Below are positions 46,701 to 61,500 of a stretch of 64,000 nucleotides of DNA, piece after piece. How positions within the stretch are numbered: position 1 is the first letter of the stretch; every line of letters begins with the position of its first letter. The stretch lies in NCBI GenBank assembly GCA_033239005.1, contig BSQZ01000078.1, positions 2,876,433-2,940,432 of the forward strand, written 5' to 3'. This stretch comes from Lamellibrachia satsuma (lineage: Eukaryota; Annelida; Polychaeta; Sabellida; Siboglinidae). The notes under the pieces are model-generated. The model worked only from the letters and a program-made list of their open reading frames with translations, was not told the origin of the DNA and made no database searches. Position numbers and translations under genes: made by a program.

Positions 46701-47700
46701 AATGAATGAAGACATGTTACATGTGACTGGACGCACACACAATGAATGAAGACATGTTACATGTGACTGGACGACACACAATGAATGAAGACATGTTACA
46801 CGTGACTGGACCACACACAATGAATGAAGACATGTTACACGTGACTGGACGACACACAATGAATGAAGACATGTTACACGTGACTGGACGACACACAATG
46901 AATGAAGACATGTTACATGTGACTGGACCACACACAATGAATGAAGACATGTTACATGTGACTGGACCACACACAATGAATGAAGACATGTTACACGTGA
47001 CTGGACGACACACAACGAATGAAGACATGTTACACGTGACTGGACCACACACAATGAATGAAGACATGTTACATGTGACTGGACGACACACAATGAATGA
47101 AGACATATTTTGCGTGACTGGACCACACACAATGAATGAAGACATGTTACACGTGACTGGACCGACACACAATGAATGAAGACATGTTACACGTGACTGG
47201 ACCACACACAATGAATGAAGACATGTTACACGTGACTGGACCACACACAATGAATGAAGACATGTTACATGTGACTGGACCACACACAATGAATGAAGAC
47301 ATGTTACACGTGACTGGACCACACACAATGAATGAAGACATGTTACACGTGACTGGACCACACACAATGAATGAAGACATGTTACACGTGACTGGACCAC
47401 ACACAATGAATGAAGACATGTTACACGTGACTGGACCACACACAACGAATGAAGACATGTTACATGTGACTGGACCACACACAATGAATGAAGACATGTT
47501 ACATGTGACTGGACCACACACAATGAATGAAGACATGTTACATGTGACTGGACCACACACAATGAATGAAGACATGTTACATGTGACTGGACGACACACA
47601 ATGAATGAAGACATGTTACATGTGACTGGACCACACACAATGAATGAAGATATGTTACACGTGACTGGACGACACAATGAATGAAGACATGTTACATGTG
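34790..47700. repeat. array domain 3: mixed units with GGACCAC predominant
   Basis: A mixture of AATGAAT and AACGAAT units, mostly with GGACCAC, in fairly constant register. Frame-breaking indels occur about every 0.3-1.5 kb (for example near 35235, 36870, 37325 and 39695), which is why ORFs here are shorter than in domain 2. Confidence 0.8.
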
Positions 47701-50700
47701 ACTGGACCACACACAATGAATGAAGACATGTTACATGTGACTGGAGCCCACACACAATGAATGAAGACATGTTACATGTGACTGGACGACACACAATGAA
47801 TGAAGACATGTTACACGTGACTGGACCACACACAATGAATGAAGACATGTTACATGTGACTGGACCGACACACAATGAATGAAGACATGTTACATGTGAC
47901 TGGACGACACACAATGAATGAAGACATGTTACACGTGACTGGACCACACACAATGAATGAAGACATGTTACATGTGACTGGACACACACAATGAATGAAG
48001 ACATGTTACATGTGTGGACCACACAATGACTGGACCACACACAATGAATGAAGACATGTTACACGTGACTGGACGACACACAATGAATGAAAGACATGTT
48101 ACATGTGACTGGACTTGACACACAATGAATGAAGACATGTTACACGTGACTGGACCACACACAATGAATGAAGACATGTTACATGTGACTGGACCACACA
48201 ATGAATGAAGACATGTTACATGTGACTGGACCACACACAATGAATGAAGACATGTTACATGTGACTGGACCACACACAATGAATGAAGACATGTTACACG
48301 TGACTGGGACCACACACAATGAATGAAGACATGTTACATGTGACTGGACCACGACACACAATGAATGAAGACATGTTACATGTGACTGGACCACACACAA
48401 TGAATGAAGACATGTTACATGTGACTGGACCACACACAATGAATGAAGACATGTTACATGTGACTGGACGACACACAATGAATGAAGACATGTTACACGT
48501 GACTGGACGACACAATGAATGAAGACATGTTACATGTGACTGGACCACACACAATGAATGAAGACATGTTACATGTGACTGGACCACACACAATGAATGA
48601 AGACATGTTACATGTGACTGGACCACACACAACGAATGAAGACATGTTACACGTGACTGGACGACACACAACGAATGAAGACATGTTACATGTGACTGGA
48701 CCACACACAATGAATGAAGACATGTTACACGTGACTGGACCACACACAACGAATGAAGACATGTTACATGTGACTGGACCACACACAATGAATGAAGACA
48801 TGTTACATGTGACTGGACCACACACACACAATGAATGAAGACATGTTACATGTGACTGGACGACACACACGAGATGAATGAAGACATGTTACATGTGACT
48901 GGACCACACACAATGAATGAAGACATGTTACATGTGACTGGACCACACACAATGAATGAAGACATGTTACATGTGACTGGACCACACACAACGAATGAAG
49001 ACATGTTACACGTGGACCACACACTGGATCATGTTTACATGTGACACAACACAATGAAGACAATGTCTTACATGTGACTGGACCACACACAATGAATGAA
49101 GACATGTTAACGTGACTGGACCACACACAACGAATGAAGACATGTTACATGTGACTGGACCACACACAATGAATGAAGACATGTTACACGTGACTGGGCG
49201 ACACACACAATGAATGAAAGACATGCCTACATGACTGGACCACACACAACGATAATGAAGACATGTTACATGTGACTGGACCACACACAACGAATGAAGA
49301 CATGTTACATGTGACTGGACCACACACAATGAATGAAGACATGTTACATGTGACTGGACGCACACACAATGAATGAACGACACACAATGAATGAAGACAT
49401 GACCTGGACCACACACAATGAATGAAGACATGTTACACGTGATCTGGGACCACACACAACGAATGAAGACATGTTACATGTGACTGGACCACACACAATG
49501 AATGAAGACATGTTACATGTGACTGGACTGACACACAAGCGAATGAAGACATGTTACACATGTGACTGGACCACACACAACGAATGAAGACATGTTACAT
49601 GTGACTGGACCACACACAACGAATGAAGACATGTTACATGTGACTGGACCACACACAACGAATGAAGACATGTTACACGTGACTGGACCACACACAACGA
49701 ATGAAGACATGTTACATGTGACTGGACCACACACAACGAATGAAGACATGTTACATGTGACTGGACCACACCTACTCGAATGAAGACATGTTACATCATG
49801 ACTGGACCACACACAACGAATGAAAGACATGTTACATGTGACTGGACGACACACAACGAATGAAGACATGTTACACGTGCACTGGACCACACACAACGAA
49901 TGAAGACATGTTACACTGTGACTGGACCACACACAACGAATGAAGACATGTTACATGTGACTGGACCACACACAATGAATGAAGACATGTTACATGTGAC
50001 TGGACCTAGACCACACAATGAATGAAGACATCGTTACATGTGACTGGACCACACACACACGAATGAAGACATGTTACATGTGACTGGACCACACAAATCG
50101 AATGAAGACATGTTACATGTGACTGGACGGACACACAACGAATGAAGACATGTTACATGTGACTGGACCACACACAACGAATGAAGACATGTTACATGTG
50201 ACTGGACCACACACAATGAATGAAGACATGTTACATGTGACTGGACCACACACAATGAATGAAGACATGTTACACGTGACTGGACCACACACAACGAATG
50301 AAGACATGTTACATGTGACTGGACCACACACAACGAATGAAGACATGTTACATGTGACTGGACCATACACAATGAATGAAGACATGTTACATGTGACTGG
50401 ACCACACACAACGAATGAAGACATGTTACATATGTGACTGGACTGACACACAACGAGGAATGAAGACATGTTACACATGTGACTGGACCACACACAACGA
50501 ATGAAGACACATGTGACTGGACCACACACAAACGAATGAAGACATGTTACATGTGACTGGACCACACACAACGAATGAAGACATGTTACATGTGACTGGA
50601 CCACACACAACGAATGAAGACATGTTACATGTGACTGGACGACACACAATGAATGAAGACATGTTACATGCATGACTGGACCACACACAATGAATGAAGA

Positions 50701-53700
50701 CATGTTACATGTGACTGGACGACACACAACGAATGAAGACATGTTACATGTGACTGGACGACACACAACGAATGAAGACATGTTACACGTGACTGGACCA
50801 CACAAAACGAATGAAGACATGTTACATGTGACTGGACACACACAACTGAATGAAGACATGTTACACGTGACTGGACCACACACAATGAATGAAGACATGT
50901 TACATGTGACTGGACCGACACACAATGAATGAAGACATGTTACACGTGACTGGACTATTACACACAATGAATGAAGACATGTTACATGTGACTGGACACA
51001 CACAATGAATGAAGACATGTTACATGTGACTGGACCACACACAACGAATGAAGACATGTTACAAGTGACTGGACCACACACAACGAATGAAGACATGTTA
51101 CAAGTGACTGGACCACACACAACAGAATGAAGACATGTTACATGTGACTGGACCACACACAATGAAATGAAGACATGTTACACGTGACTGGACCACACAC
51201 AACGAATGAAGACATGTTACACATGTGACTGGACCACACACAATGAATGAAGACATGTTACATGTGACTGGACCACACACAACGAATGAAGACATGTTAC
51301 ATGTGACTGGACAGACACACAACGAATGAAGACATGTTACATGTGACTGGACCACACACAATGAATGAAGACATGTTACATGTGACTGGACCACACACAA
51401 CGAATGAAGACATGTTACATGTGACTGGACATGTGACACACAACGAATGAAGACATGTTACACGTGACTGGACCACACACAATGAATGAAGACATGTTAC
51501 ACGTGACTGGACCACACACATGTCGAATGAAGACATGTTACATGTGACTGGACCACACACAACGAATGAAGACATGTTACATGTGACTGGACGACACACA
51601 ACGAATGAAGACATGTTACATGTGACTGGACGACACACAATGAATGAAGACATGTTACATGTGACTGGACCACACACAATGAATGAAGACATGTTACACG
51701 TGATCTGGACCACACACAACTAATGAAGACATGTTACATGTGACTGGAGCCACACACAACGAATGAAGACATGTTACATGTGACTGGACCACACACAACG
51801 AATGAAGACATGTTACATGACTGGACCACACACAACGAATGAAGACATGTTACATGTGACTGGACCACACACAACGAATGAAGACATGTTACATAATGAC
51901 TGGACCACACACAATGAATGAAGACATGTTACACGTGACTGGACCACACACACAACGAATGAAGACATGTTACATGTGACTGGACGACACACAACGGAAT
52001 GAAGACATGTTACACGTGACTGGGACACCAATGAACACACAACGAATGAAGACATGTTACACTGTGACTGGACCACACACAATGAATGAAGACATGTTAC
52101 ATGTGACTGGACGACACACAACGAATGAAGACATGTTACACGTGACTGGATGACACACAACTTAATGAAGACATGTTACACGTGACTGGGCACACACAAT
52201 GAATGAAGACATGTTACATGTGACTGGACCACACACAACGAATGAAGACATGTTACATGTGACTGGACGACACACAACGAATGAAGACATGTTACACTGT
52301 GACTGGATGTGACACACAACGAATGAAGACATGTTACACGTGACTGGACCACACACAACGAATGAAGACATGTTACATGTGACTGAAGCGACACACAACG
52401 AATGAAGACATGTTACATGTGACTGGATCACACACAACGAATGAAGACATGTTACACGTGACTGGACCACACACAACGAATGAAGACATGTTACATGTGA
52501 CTGGACGACACACAATGAATGAAGACATATTACACGTGACTGGACCACACACAATGAATGAAGACATGTGACTGGACCACACACAATGAATGAAGACATG
52601 TTACATGTGACTGGACGACACACAACGAATGAAGAAATGTTACATGTGACTGGACCACACACAATGAATGAAGACATGTTACATGTGACTGGACGACACA
52701 CAATGAATGAAGACATGTTACATGTGACTGGAGCCGACACACAATGAATGAAGACATGTTACCGTGACTGGACGATACACAACGAATGAAGACATGTTAC
52801 ATGTGACTGGACGACACACAATGAATGAAGACATGTTACACCGTGACTGGACGACACACAATGAATGAAGACATGTTACATGTGACTGGACGACACACAA
52901 CGAATGAAGACATGTTACATGTGACTGGACGACACACAATGAATGAAGACATGTTACACGTGACTGGACCACACACAATGAATGAAGACATGTTACACGT
53001 GACTGGACCACACACAACGAATGAAGACATGTTACATGTGACTGGACGACACACAACGAATGAAGACATGTTACACTTGACTGGACGACACACAATGAAT
53101 GAAGACATGTTACATGTGACTGGACCACACACAATGAATGAAGACATGTTACATGTGACTGGACCACACACAATGAATGAAGACATGTTACATGTGACTG
53201 GACCGACACAATGAATGAAGACATGTTACACGTGACTGGACCACACACAATGAATGAAGACATGTTACACGTGAAGGCTGGACCACACACAACGAATGAA
53301 GACATGTTACATGTGACTGGATCACACACAATGAATGAAGACATGTTACATGTGACTGGACCACACACAACGAATGAAGACATGTTACATGTGACTGGAC
53401 CACACACAACGAATGAAGACATGTTACATGTGACTGGACCACACACAACGAATGAAGACATGTTACACATGTGACTGGACCACACACAATCGAATGAAGA
53501 CATGTTACATGTGACTGGACACACACACACGAATGAAGACATGTTACATGTGACTGGACGACACACAACGAATGAAGCGAGGCGTGTTACATGTGACTGG
53601 GCTGACACACAACGAATGAAGACATGTTACACGTGACTGGGCGACACAACATGAATGAAGACATGCCCACATGTGACTGGATCCCTACATGACACAACTG

Positions 53701-55560
53701 AATGAAGACATGTTACATGTGACTGGGCGACACACAATGAATGACGACATGTTACATGTGACTGGACCACACACATCGAATGAAGACATGTTACACATGA
53801 CTGGGACGACACACAACGAATGAAGCCATGTTACACATGACTGGACGACACACAATGAATGAAGACATGTTACATGTGACTGGACAACACACAATGAATG
53901 AAGACATATTACACGTGACTGGACCACACCCAATGAATGAAGACATGTTACCCAACGTGACTGGACCACACACAACGAATACAAGACATGTTACATGTGA
54001 CTGGGCGACACACAATGAATGAAGACATGTTACATGTGACTGGACGACACACAATGAATAGAAGACATGTTACATGTGACTGGACGACACACAATGAATG
54101 AAGACATATTACACGTGACTGGACCACACACAATGAATGAAGACATGTTACATGTGACTGGACCACACACAACGAATGAAGACATGTTACATGTGACTGG
54201 GACGACACGCAATGAATGAAGACATGTTACACGTGACTGGACGACACACAATGGCAATGAAGACATGTTACATGTGACTGGACCACACACAACGAATGAA
54301 GACATGTTACACGTGACTGGACCACACACAACGAATGAAGACATGTTACAAGTGACTGGACCACACACAACGAATGAAGACATGTTACAAGTGACTGGAC
54401 CACACACAACGAATGAAGACATGTTACATGTGACTGGACCACACACAACGAATGAAGACATGTTACACGTGACTGGACCACACACAACGAATGAAGACAT
54501 GTTACATGTGACTGGACCACACACAACGAATGAAGACATGTTACACGTGACTGGACCACACACAACGAATGAAGACATGTTACACGTGACTGGACCACAC
54601 ACAACGAATGAAGACATGTTACATGTGACTGGACCACACACAACGAATGAAGACATGTTACATGTGACTGGACCACACACAACGAATGAAGACATGTTAC
54701 ACGTGACTGGACCACACACAACGAATGAAGACATGTTACATGTGACTGGACCACACACAATGAATGAAGACATGTTACATGTGACTGGACCACACACAAC
54801 GAATGAAGACATGTTACATGTGACTGGACGAAACACACAATGAATGAAGACATGTTACACGTGACTGGGCTGACACACAATGAATGAAGACATGTTACAC
54901 GTGACTGGACCACACACAATAGAATGAAGACATGTTACATGTGACTGGACCACACACAATGAATGAAGACATGTTACATGTGACTGGACCACACACAACG
55001 AATGAAGACATGTTACACGTGACTGGACCACACACAACGAATGAAGACATGTTACATGTGACTGGACACACACACAATGAATGAAGACATGTTACATGTG
55101 ACTGGACCACACACAATGAATGAGGACATGTTACATGTGACTGGACCACACACAACGAATGAAGACATGTTACACGTGACTGGACCACACACAATGAATG
55201 AAGAAATGTTACATGTGACTGGACCACATACAACGAATAAAGACATGTTACACGTGACTGGACCACACACAACGAATGAAGACCTGTTACACGTGACTGG
55301 ACGACACACAACGAATGAAGACATGTTACATGTGACTGGACCACACACAATGAATGAGAAGACATGTTACCATGACTGGACCACACACAACGAATGAAGA
55401 CATGTTACATGTGACTGGACCACACACAATGAATGAAGACATGTTACACGTGTTGACTGGACCACACACAACAAGGAATGAAGACATGTTACATGTGACT
55501 GGACCACACACAACCGAATGAACACATGTTACATGTGACTGGAGCGACACACAATGAATG
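47700..55560. repeat. array domain 4: indel-rich, disordered units
   Basis: The same unit, but with frequent single-base insertions and deletions (TGGGACCAC, TGATCTGG, GAGATGAATG) and scrambled patches such as 49015-49080 and 53650-53700. Such scattered indels are the pattern expected from unpolished long-read consensus as well as from real decay. Confidence 0.8.
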
Positions 55561-58500
55561 AAGACATGTTACACGTGACTGGACCACACACAACGAATGA
55601 AGACATGTTACACGTGACTGGACCACACACAACGAATGAAGACATGTTACACGTGACTGGACCACACACAACGAATGAAGACATGTTACAAGTGACTGGA
55701 CCACACACAACGAAAGAAGACATGTTACATGTGACTGGACCACACACAACGAATGAAGACATGTTACAAGTGACTGGACCACACACAACGAATGAAGACA
55801 TGTTACACGTGACTGGACCACACACAACGAATGAAGGCATGTTACATGTGACTGGACCACACAAAATGAATGAAGACATGTTACACGTGACTGGACCACA
55901 CACAACGAATGAAGACATGTTACACGTGACTGGACCACACACAACGAATGAAGACATGTGACGTGTGACTGGACCACACACAACGAATGAAGACATGTTA
56001 CATGTGACTGGACCACACACAACGAATGAAGACATGTTACACGTGACTGGACCACACACAACGAATGAAGACATGTTACACGTGACTGGACCACACACAA
56101 CGAATGAAGACATGTTACATGTGACTGGACCACACACAACGAATGAAGACATGTTACACGTGACTGGACCACACACAACGAATGAAGACATGTTACACGT
56201 GACTGGACCACACACAACGAATGAAGACATGTTACATGTGACTGGACCACACACAACGAATGAAGACATGTTACATGTGACTGGACCACACACAACGAAT
56301 GAAGACATGTTACACGTGACTGGACCACACACAACGAATGAAGACATGTTACATGTGACTGGACCACACACAATGAATGAAGACATGTTACATGTGACTG
56401 GACCACACACAATGAATGAAGACATGTTACATGTGACTGGACCACACACAACGAATGAAGACATGTTACATGTGACTGGACCACACACAACGAATGAAGA
56501 CATGTTACATGTGACTGGACCACACACAACGAATGAAGACATGTTACATGTGACTGGACCACACACAACGAATGAAGACATGTTACATGTGACTGGACCA
56601 CACAAAACGAATGAAGACATGTTACATGTGACTGGACCACACACAATGAATGAAGACATGTTACATGTGACTGGACCACACACAACGAATGAAGACATGT
56701 TACATGTGACTGGACCACACACAACGAATGAAGACATGTTACACGTGACTGGACCACACACAACGAATGAAGACATGTTACACGTGACTGGACCACACAC
56801 AACGAATGAAGACATGTTACACGTGACTGGACCACACACAACGAATGAAGACATGTTACACGTGACTGGACCACACACAACGAATGAAGACATGTTACAC
56901 GTGACTGGACCACACACAACGAATGAAGACATGTTACACGTGACTGGACCACACACAACGAATGAAGACATGTTACATGTGACTGGACCACACACAACGA
57001 ATGAAGACATGTTACATGTGACTGGACCACACACAACGAATGAAGACATGTTACACGTGACTGGACCAAACACAACGAATGAAGACATGTTACACGTGAC
57101 TGGACCACACACAACGAATGAAGACATGTTACACGTGACTGGACCACACACAACGAATGAAGACATGTTACATGTGACTGGACCAAACACAACGAATGAA
57201 GACATGTTACAAGTGACTGGACCACACACAACGAATGAAGACATGTTACACGTGACTGGACCACACACAAAGAATGAAGACATGTTACACGTGACTGGAC
57301 CACACACAACGAATGAAGACATGTTACAAGTGACTGGACCACACACAACGAATGAAGACATGTTACACGTGACTGGACCACACACAACGAATGAAGACAT
57401 GTTACACGTGACTGGACCACACACAACGAATGAAGACGTGTTACACGTGACTGGACCACACACAATGAATGAAGACATGTTACACTTCACTGGACCACAC
57501 ACAACGAATGAAGACATGTTACACGTGACTGGACCACACACAACGAATGAAGACATGTTACATGTGACTGGACCAAACACAACGAATGAAGACATGTTAC
57601 AAGTGACTGGACCACACAAAACGAATGAAGACATGTTACACGTGACTGGACCACACACAACGAATGAAGACATGTTACACGTGACTGGACCACACACAAC
57701 GAATGAAGACATGTTACACGTGACTGGACCAAACACAACGAATGAAGACATGTTACACATGACTGGACCACACACAAAGAATGAAGACATGTTACACTTG
57801 ACTGGACCACACACAACGAATGAAGACATGTTACATGTGACTGGACCACACACAATGAATGAAGACATGTTACACGTGACTGGACCACACACAACGAATG
57901 AAGACATGTTACACGTGACTGGACCACACACAACGAATGAAGACATGTTACACGTGACTGGACCACACACAACGAATGAAGACATGTTACACGTGACTGG
58001 ACCACACACAACGAATGAAGACATGTTACACGTGACTGGACCACACACAACGAATGAAGACATGTTACATGTGACTGGACCACACACAACGAATGAAGAC
58101 ATGTTACATGTGACTGGACCACACACAACGAATGAAGACATGTTACATGTGACTGGACCACACACAACGAATGAAGACATGTTACACGTGACTGGACCAC
58201 ACACAACGAATGAAGACATGTTACATGTGACTGGACCACACACAACGAATGAAGACATGTTACACGTGACTGGACCACACACAACGAATGAAGACATGTT
58301 ACATGTGACTGGACCACACACAAACGAATGAAGACATGTTACATGTGACTGGACCACACACAACGAATGAAGACATGTTACACGTGACTGGACCACACAC
58401 AACGAATGAAGACATGTTACACGTGACTGGACCACACACAACGAATGAAGACATGTTACATGTGACTGGACCACACGCAACGAATGAAGACATGTTACAT

Positions 58501-61500
58501 GTGACTGGACCACACACAACGAATGAAGACATGTTACAAGTGACTGGACCACACACAACGAATGAAGACATGTTACACGTGACTGGACCACACACAACGA
58601 ATGAAGACATGTTACATGTGACTGGACCAAACACAACGAATGAAGACATGTTACACGTGACTGGACCACACACAACGAATGAAGACATGTTACACGTGAC
58701 TGGACCACACAACGAATGAAGACATGTTACATGTGACTGGACCACACACAACGAATGAAGACATGTTACACGTGACTGGACCACACACAACGAATGAAGA
58801 CATGTTACACGTGACTGGACCACACACAACGAATGAAGACATGTTACACGTGACTGGACCACACACAACGAATGAAGACATGTTACATGTGACTGGACCA
58901 CACAAAATGAATGAAGACATGTTACACGTGACTGGACCACACACAATGAATGAAGACATGTTACACGTGACTGGACCACACACAACGAATGAAGACATGT
59001 TACCTGTGACTGGACCACACACAATGAATGAAGACATGTTACATGTGACTGGACCACACACAACGAATGAAGACATGTTACACGTGACTGGACCACACAC
59101 AACGAATGAAGACATGTTACACGTGACTGGACCACACACAACGAATGAAGACATGTTACACGTGACTGGACCACACAAAACGAATGAAGACATGTTACAT
59201 GTGACTGGACCAAACACAAAGAATGAAGACATGTTACACGTGACTGGACCACACAAAACGAATGAAGACATGTTACACGTGACTGGACCACACACAATGA
59301 ATGAAGACATGTTACACGTGACTGGACCACACACAACGAATGAAGACATGTTACACGTGACTGGACCACACACAACGAATGAAGACATGTTACACGTGAC
59401 TGGACATGACATGACACACACACACGAATGAAGACATGTTACACGTGACTGGACCACACACAACGAATGAAGACATGTTACACTGGACCACACACAATGT
59501 GACTGGACCACACACAATGAATGAAGACATGTTACACGTGACTGGACCACACACAACGAATGAAGACATGTTACACGTGACTGGACCACACACAACGAAT
59601 GAAGACATGTTACACGTGACTGGACCACACGCAATGAATGAAGACATGTTACACGTGACTGGACGACACACAATGAATGAAGACATGTTACATGTGACTG
59701 GACCACACACAACGAATGAAGACATGTTACATGTGACTGGACCACACACAACGAATGAAGACATGTTACATGTGACTGGACCACACACAATGAATGAAGA
59801 CATGTTACATGTGACTGGACCACACACAACGAATGAAGACATGTTACACGTGACTGGACCACACACAACGAATGAAGACATGTTACATGTGACTGGACCA
59901 CACACAATGAATGAAGACATGTTACATGTGACTGGACCACACACAACGAATGAAGACATGTTACATGTGACTGGACCACACACAACGAATGAAGACATGT
60001 TACATGTGACTGGACCACACACAATGAATGAAGACATGTTACATGTGACTGGACCACACACAACGAATGAAGACATGTTACACGTGACTGGACCACACAC
60101 AACGAATGAAGACATGTTACACGTGACTGGACCACACACAACGAACGAAGACATGTTACATGTGACTGGACCACACACAACGAATGAAGACATGTTACAT
60201 GTGACTGGACCACACACAACGAATGAAGACATGTTACACGTGACTGGACCACACACAACGAATGAAGACATGTTACACGTGACTGGACCACACACAATGA
60301 ATGAAGACATGTTACATGTGACTGGACCACACACAACGAATGAAGACATGTTACACGTGACTGGACCACACACAACGAATGAAGACATGTTACATGTGAC
60401 TGGACCACACACGAATGAAGACATGTTACATGTGACTGGACCACACACAACGAATGAAGACATGTTACATGTGACTGGACCACACACAACGAATGAAGAC
60501 ATGTTACACGTGACTGGACCACACACAACGAATGAAGACATGTTACACGTGACTGGACCACACACAACGAATGAAGACATGTTACATGTGACTGGACCAC
60601 ACACAACGAATGAAGACATGTTACATGTGACTGGACCACACACAACGAATGAAGACATGTTACATGTGACTGGACCACACACAACGAATGAAGACATGTT
60701 ACATGTGACTGGACCACACACAACGAATGAAGACATGTTACATGTGACTGGACCACACACAACGAATGAAGACATGTTACATGTGACTGGACCACACACA
60801 ACGAATGAAGACATGTTACATGTGACTGGACGACACACAACGAATGAAGACATGTTACACGTGACTGGACGACACACAATGAATGAAGACATGTTACATG
60901 TGACTGGACCACACACAATGAATGAAGACATGTTACACGTGACGGGACCACACACAACGAATGAAGACATGTTACATGTGACTGGACCACACACAACGAA
61001 TGAAGACATGTTACATGTGACTGGATCACACACAATGAATGAAGACATGTTACATGTGACTGGACGACACACAATGAATGAAGACATGTTACACGTGACT
61101 GGACGACACACAATGAATGAAGACATGTTACATGTGACTGGACGACACACAATGAATGAAGACATGTTACACGTGACGGGACCACACACAACGAATGAAG
61201 ACATGTTACATATGACTGGACCACACACAATGAATGAAGACATGTTACATGTGACTGGACGACACACAATGAATGAAGACATGTTACATGTGACTGGACC
61301 ACACACATCGAATGAAGACATGTTACACGTGACTGGACCACACACAACGAATGAAGACATGTTACATGTGACTGGACCACACACAATGAATGAAGACATG
61401 TTACATGTGACTGGACCACACACAACGAATGAAGACATGTTACATGTGACTGGACCACACACAACGAATGAAGACATGTTACATGTGACTGGACCACACA

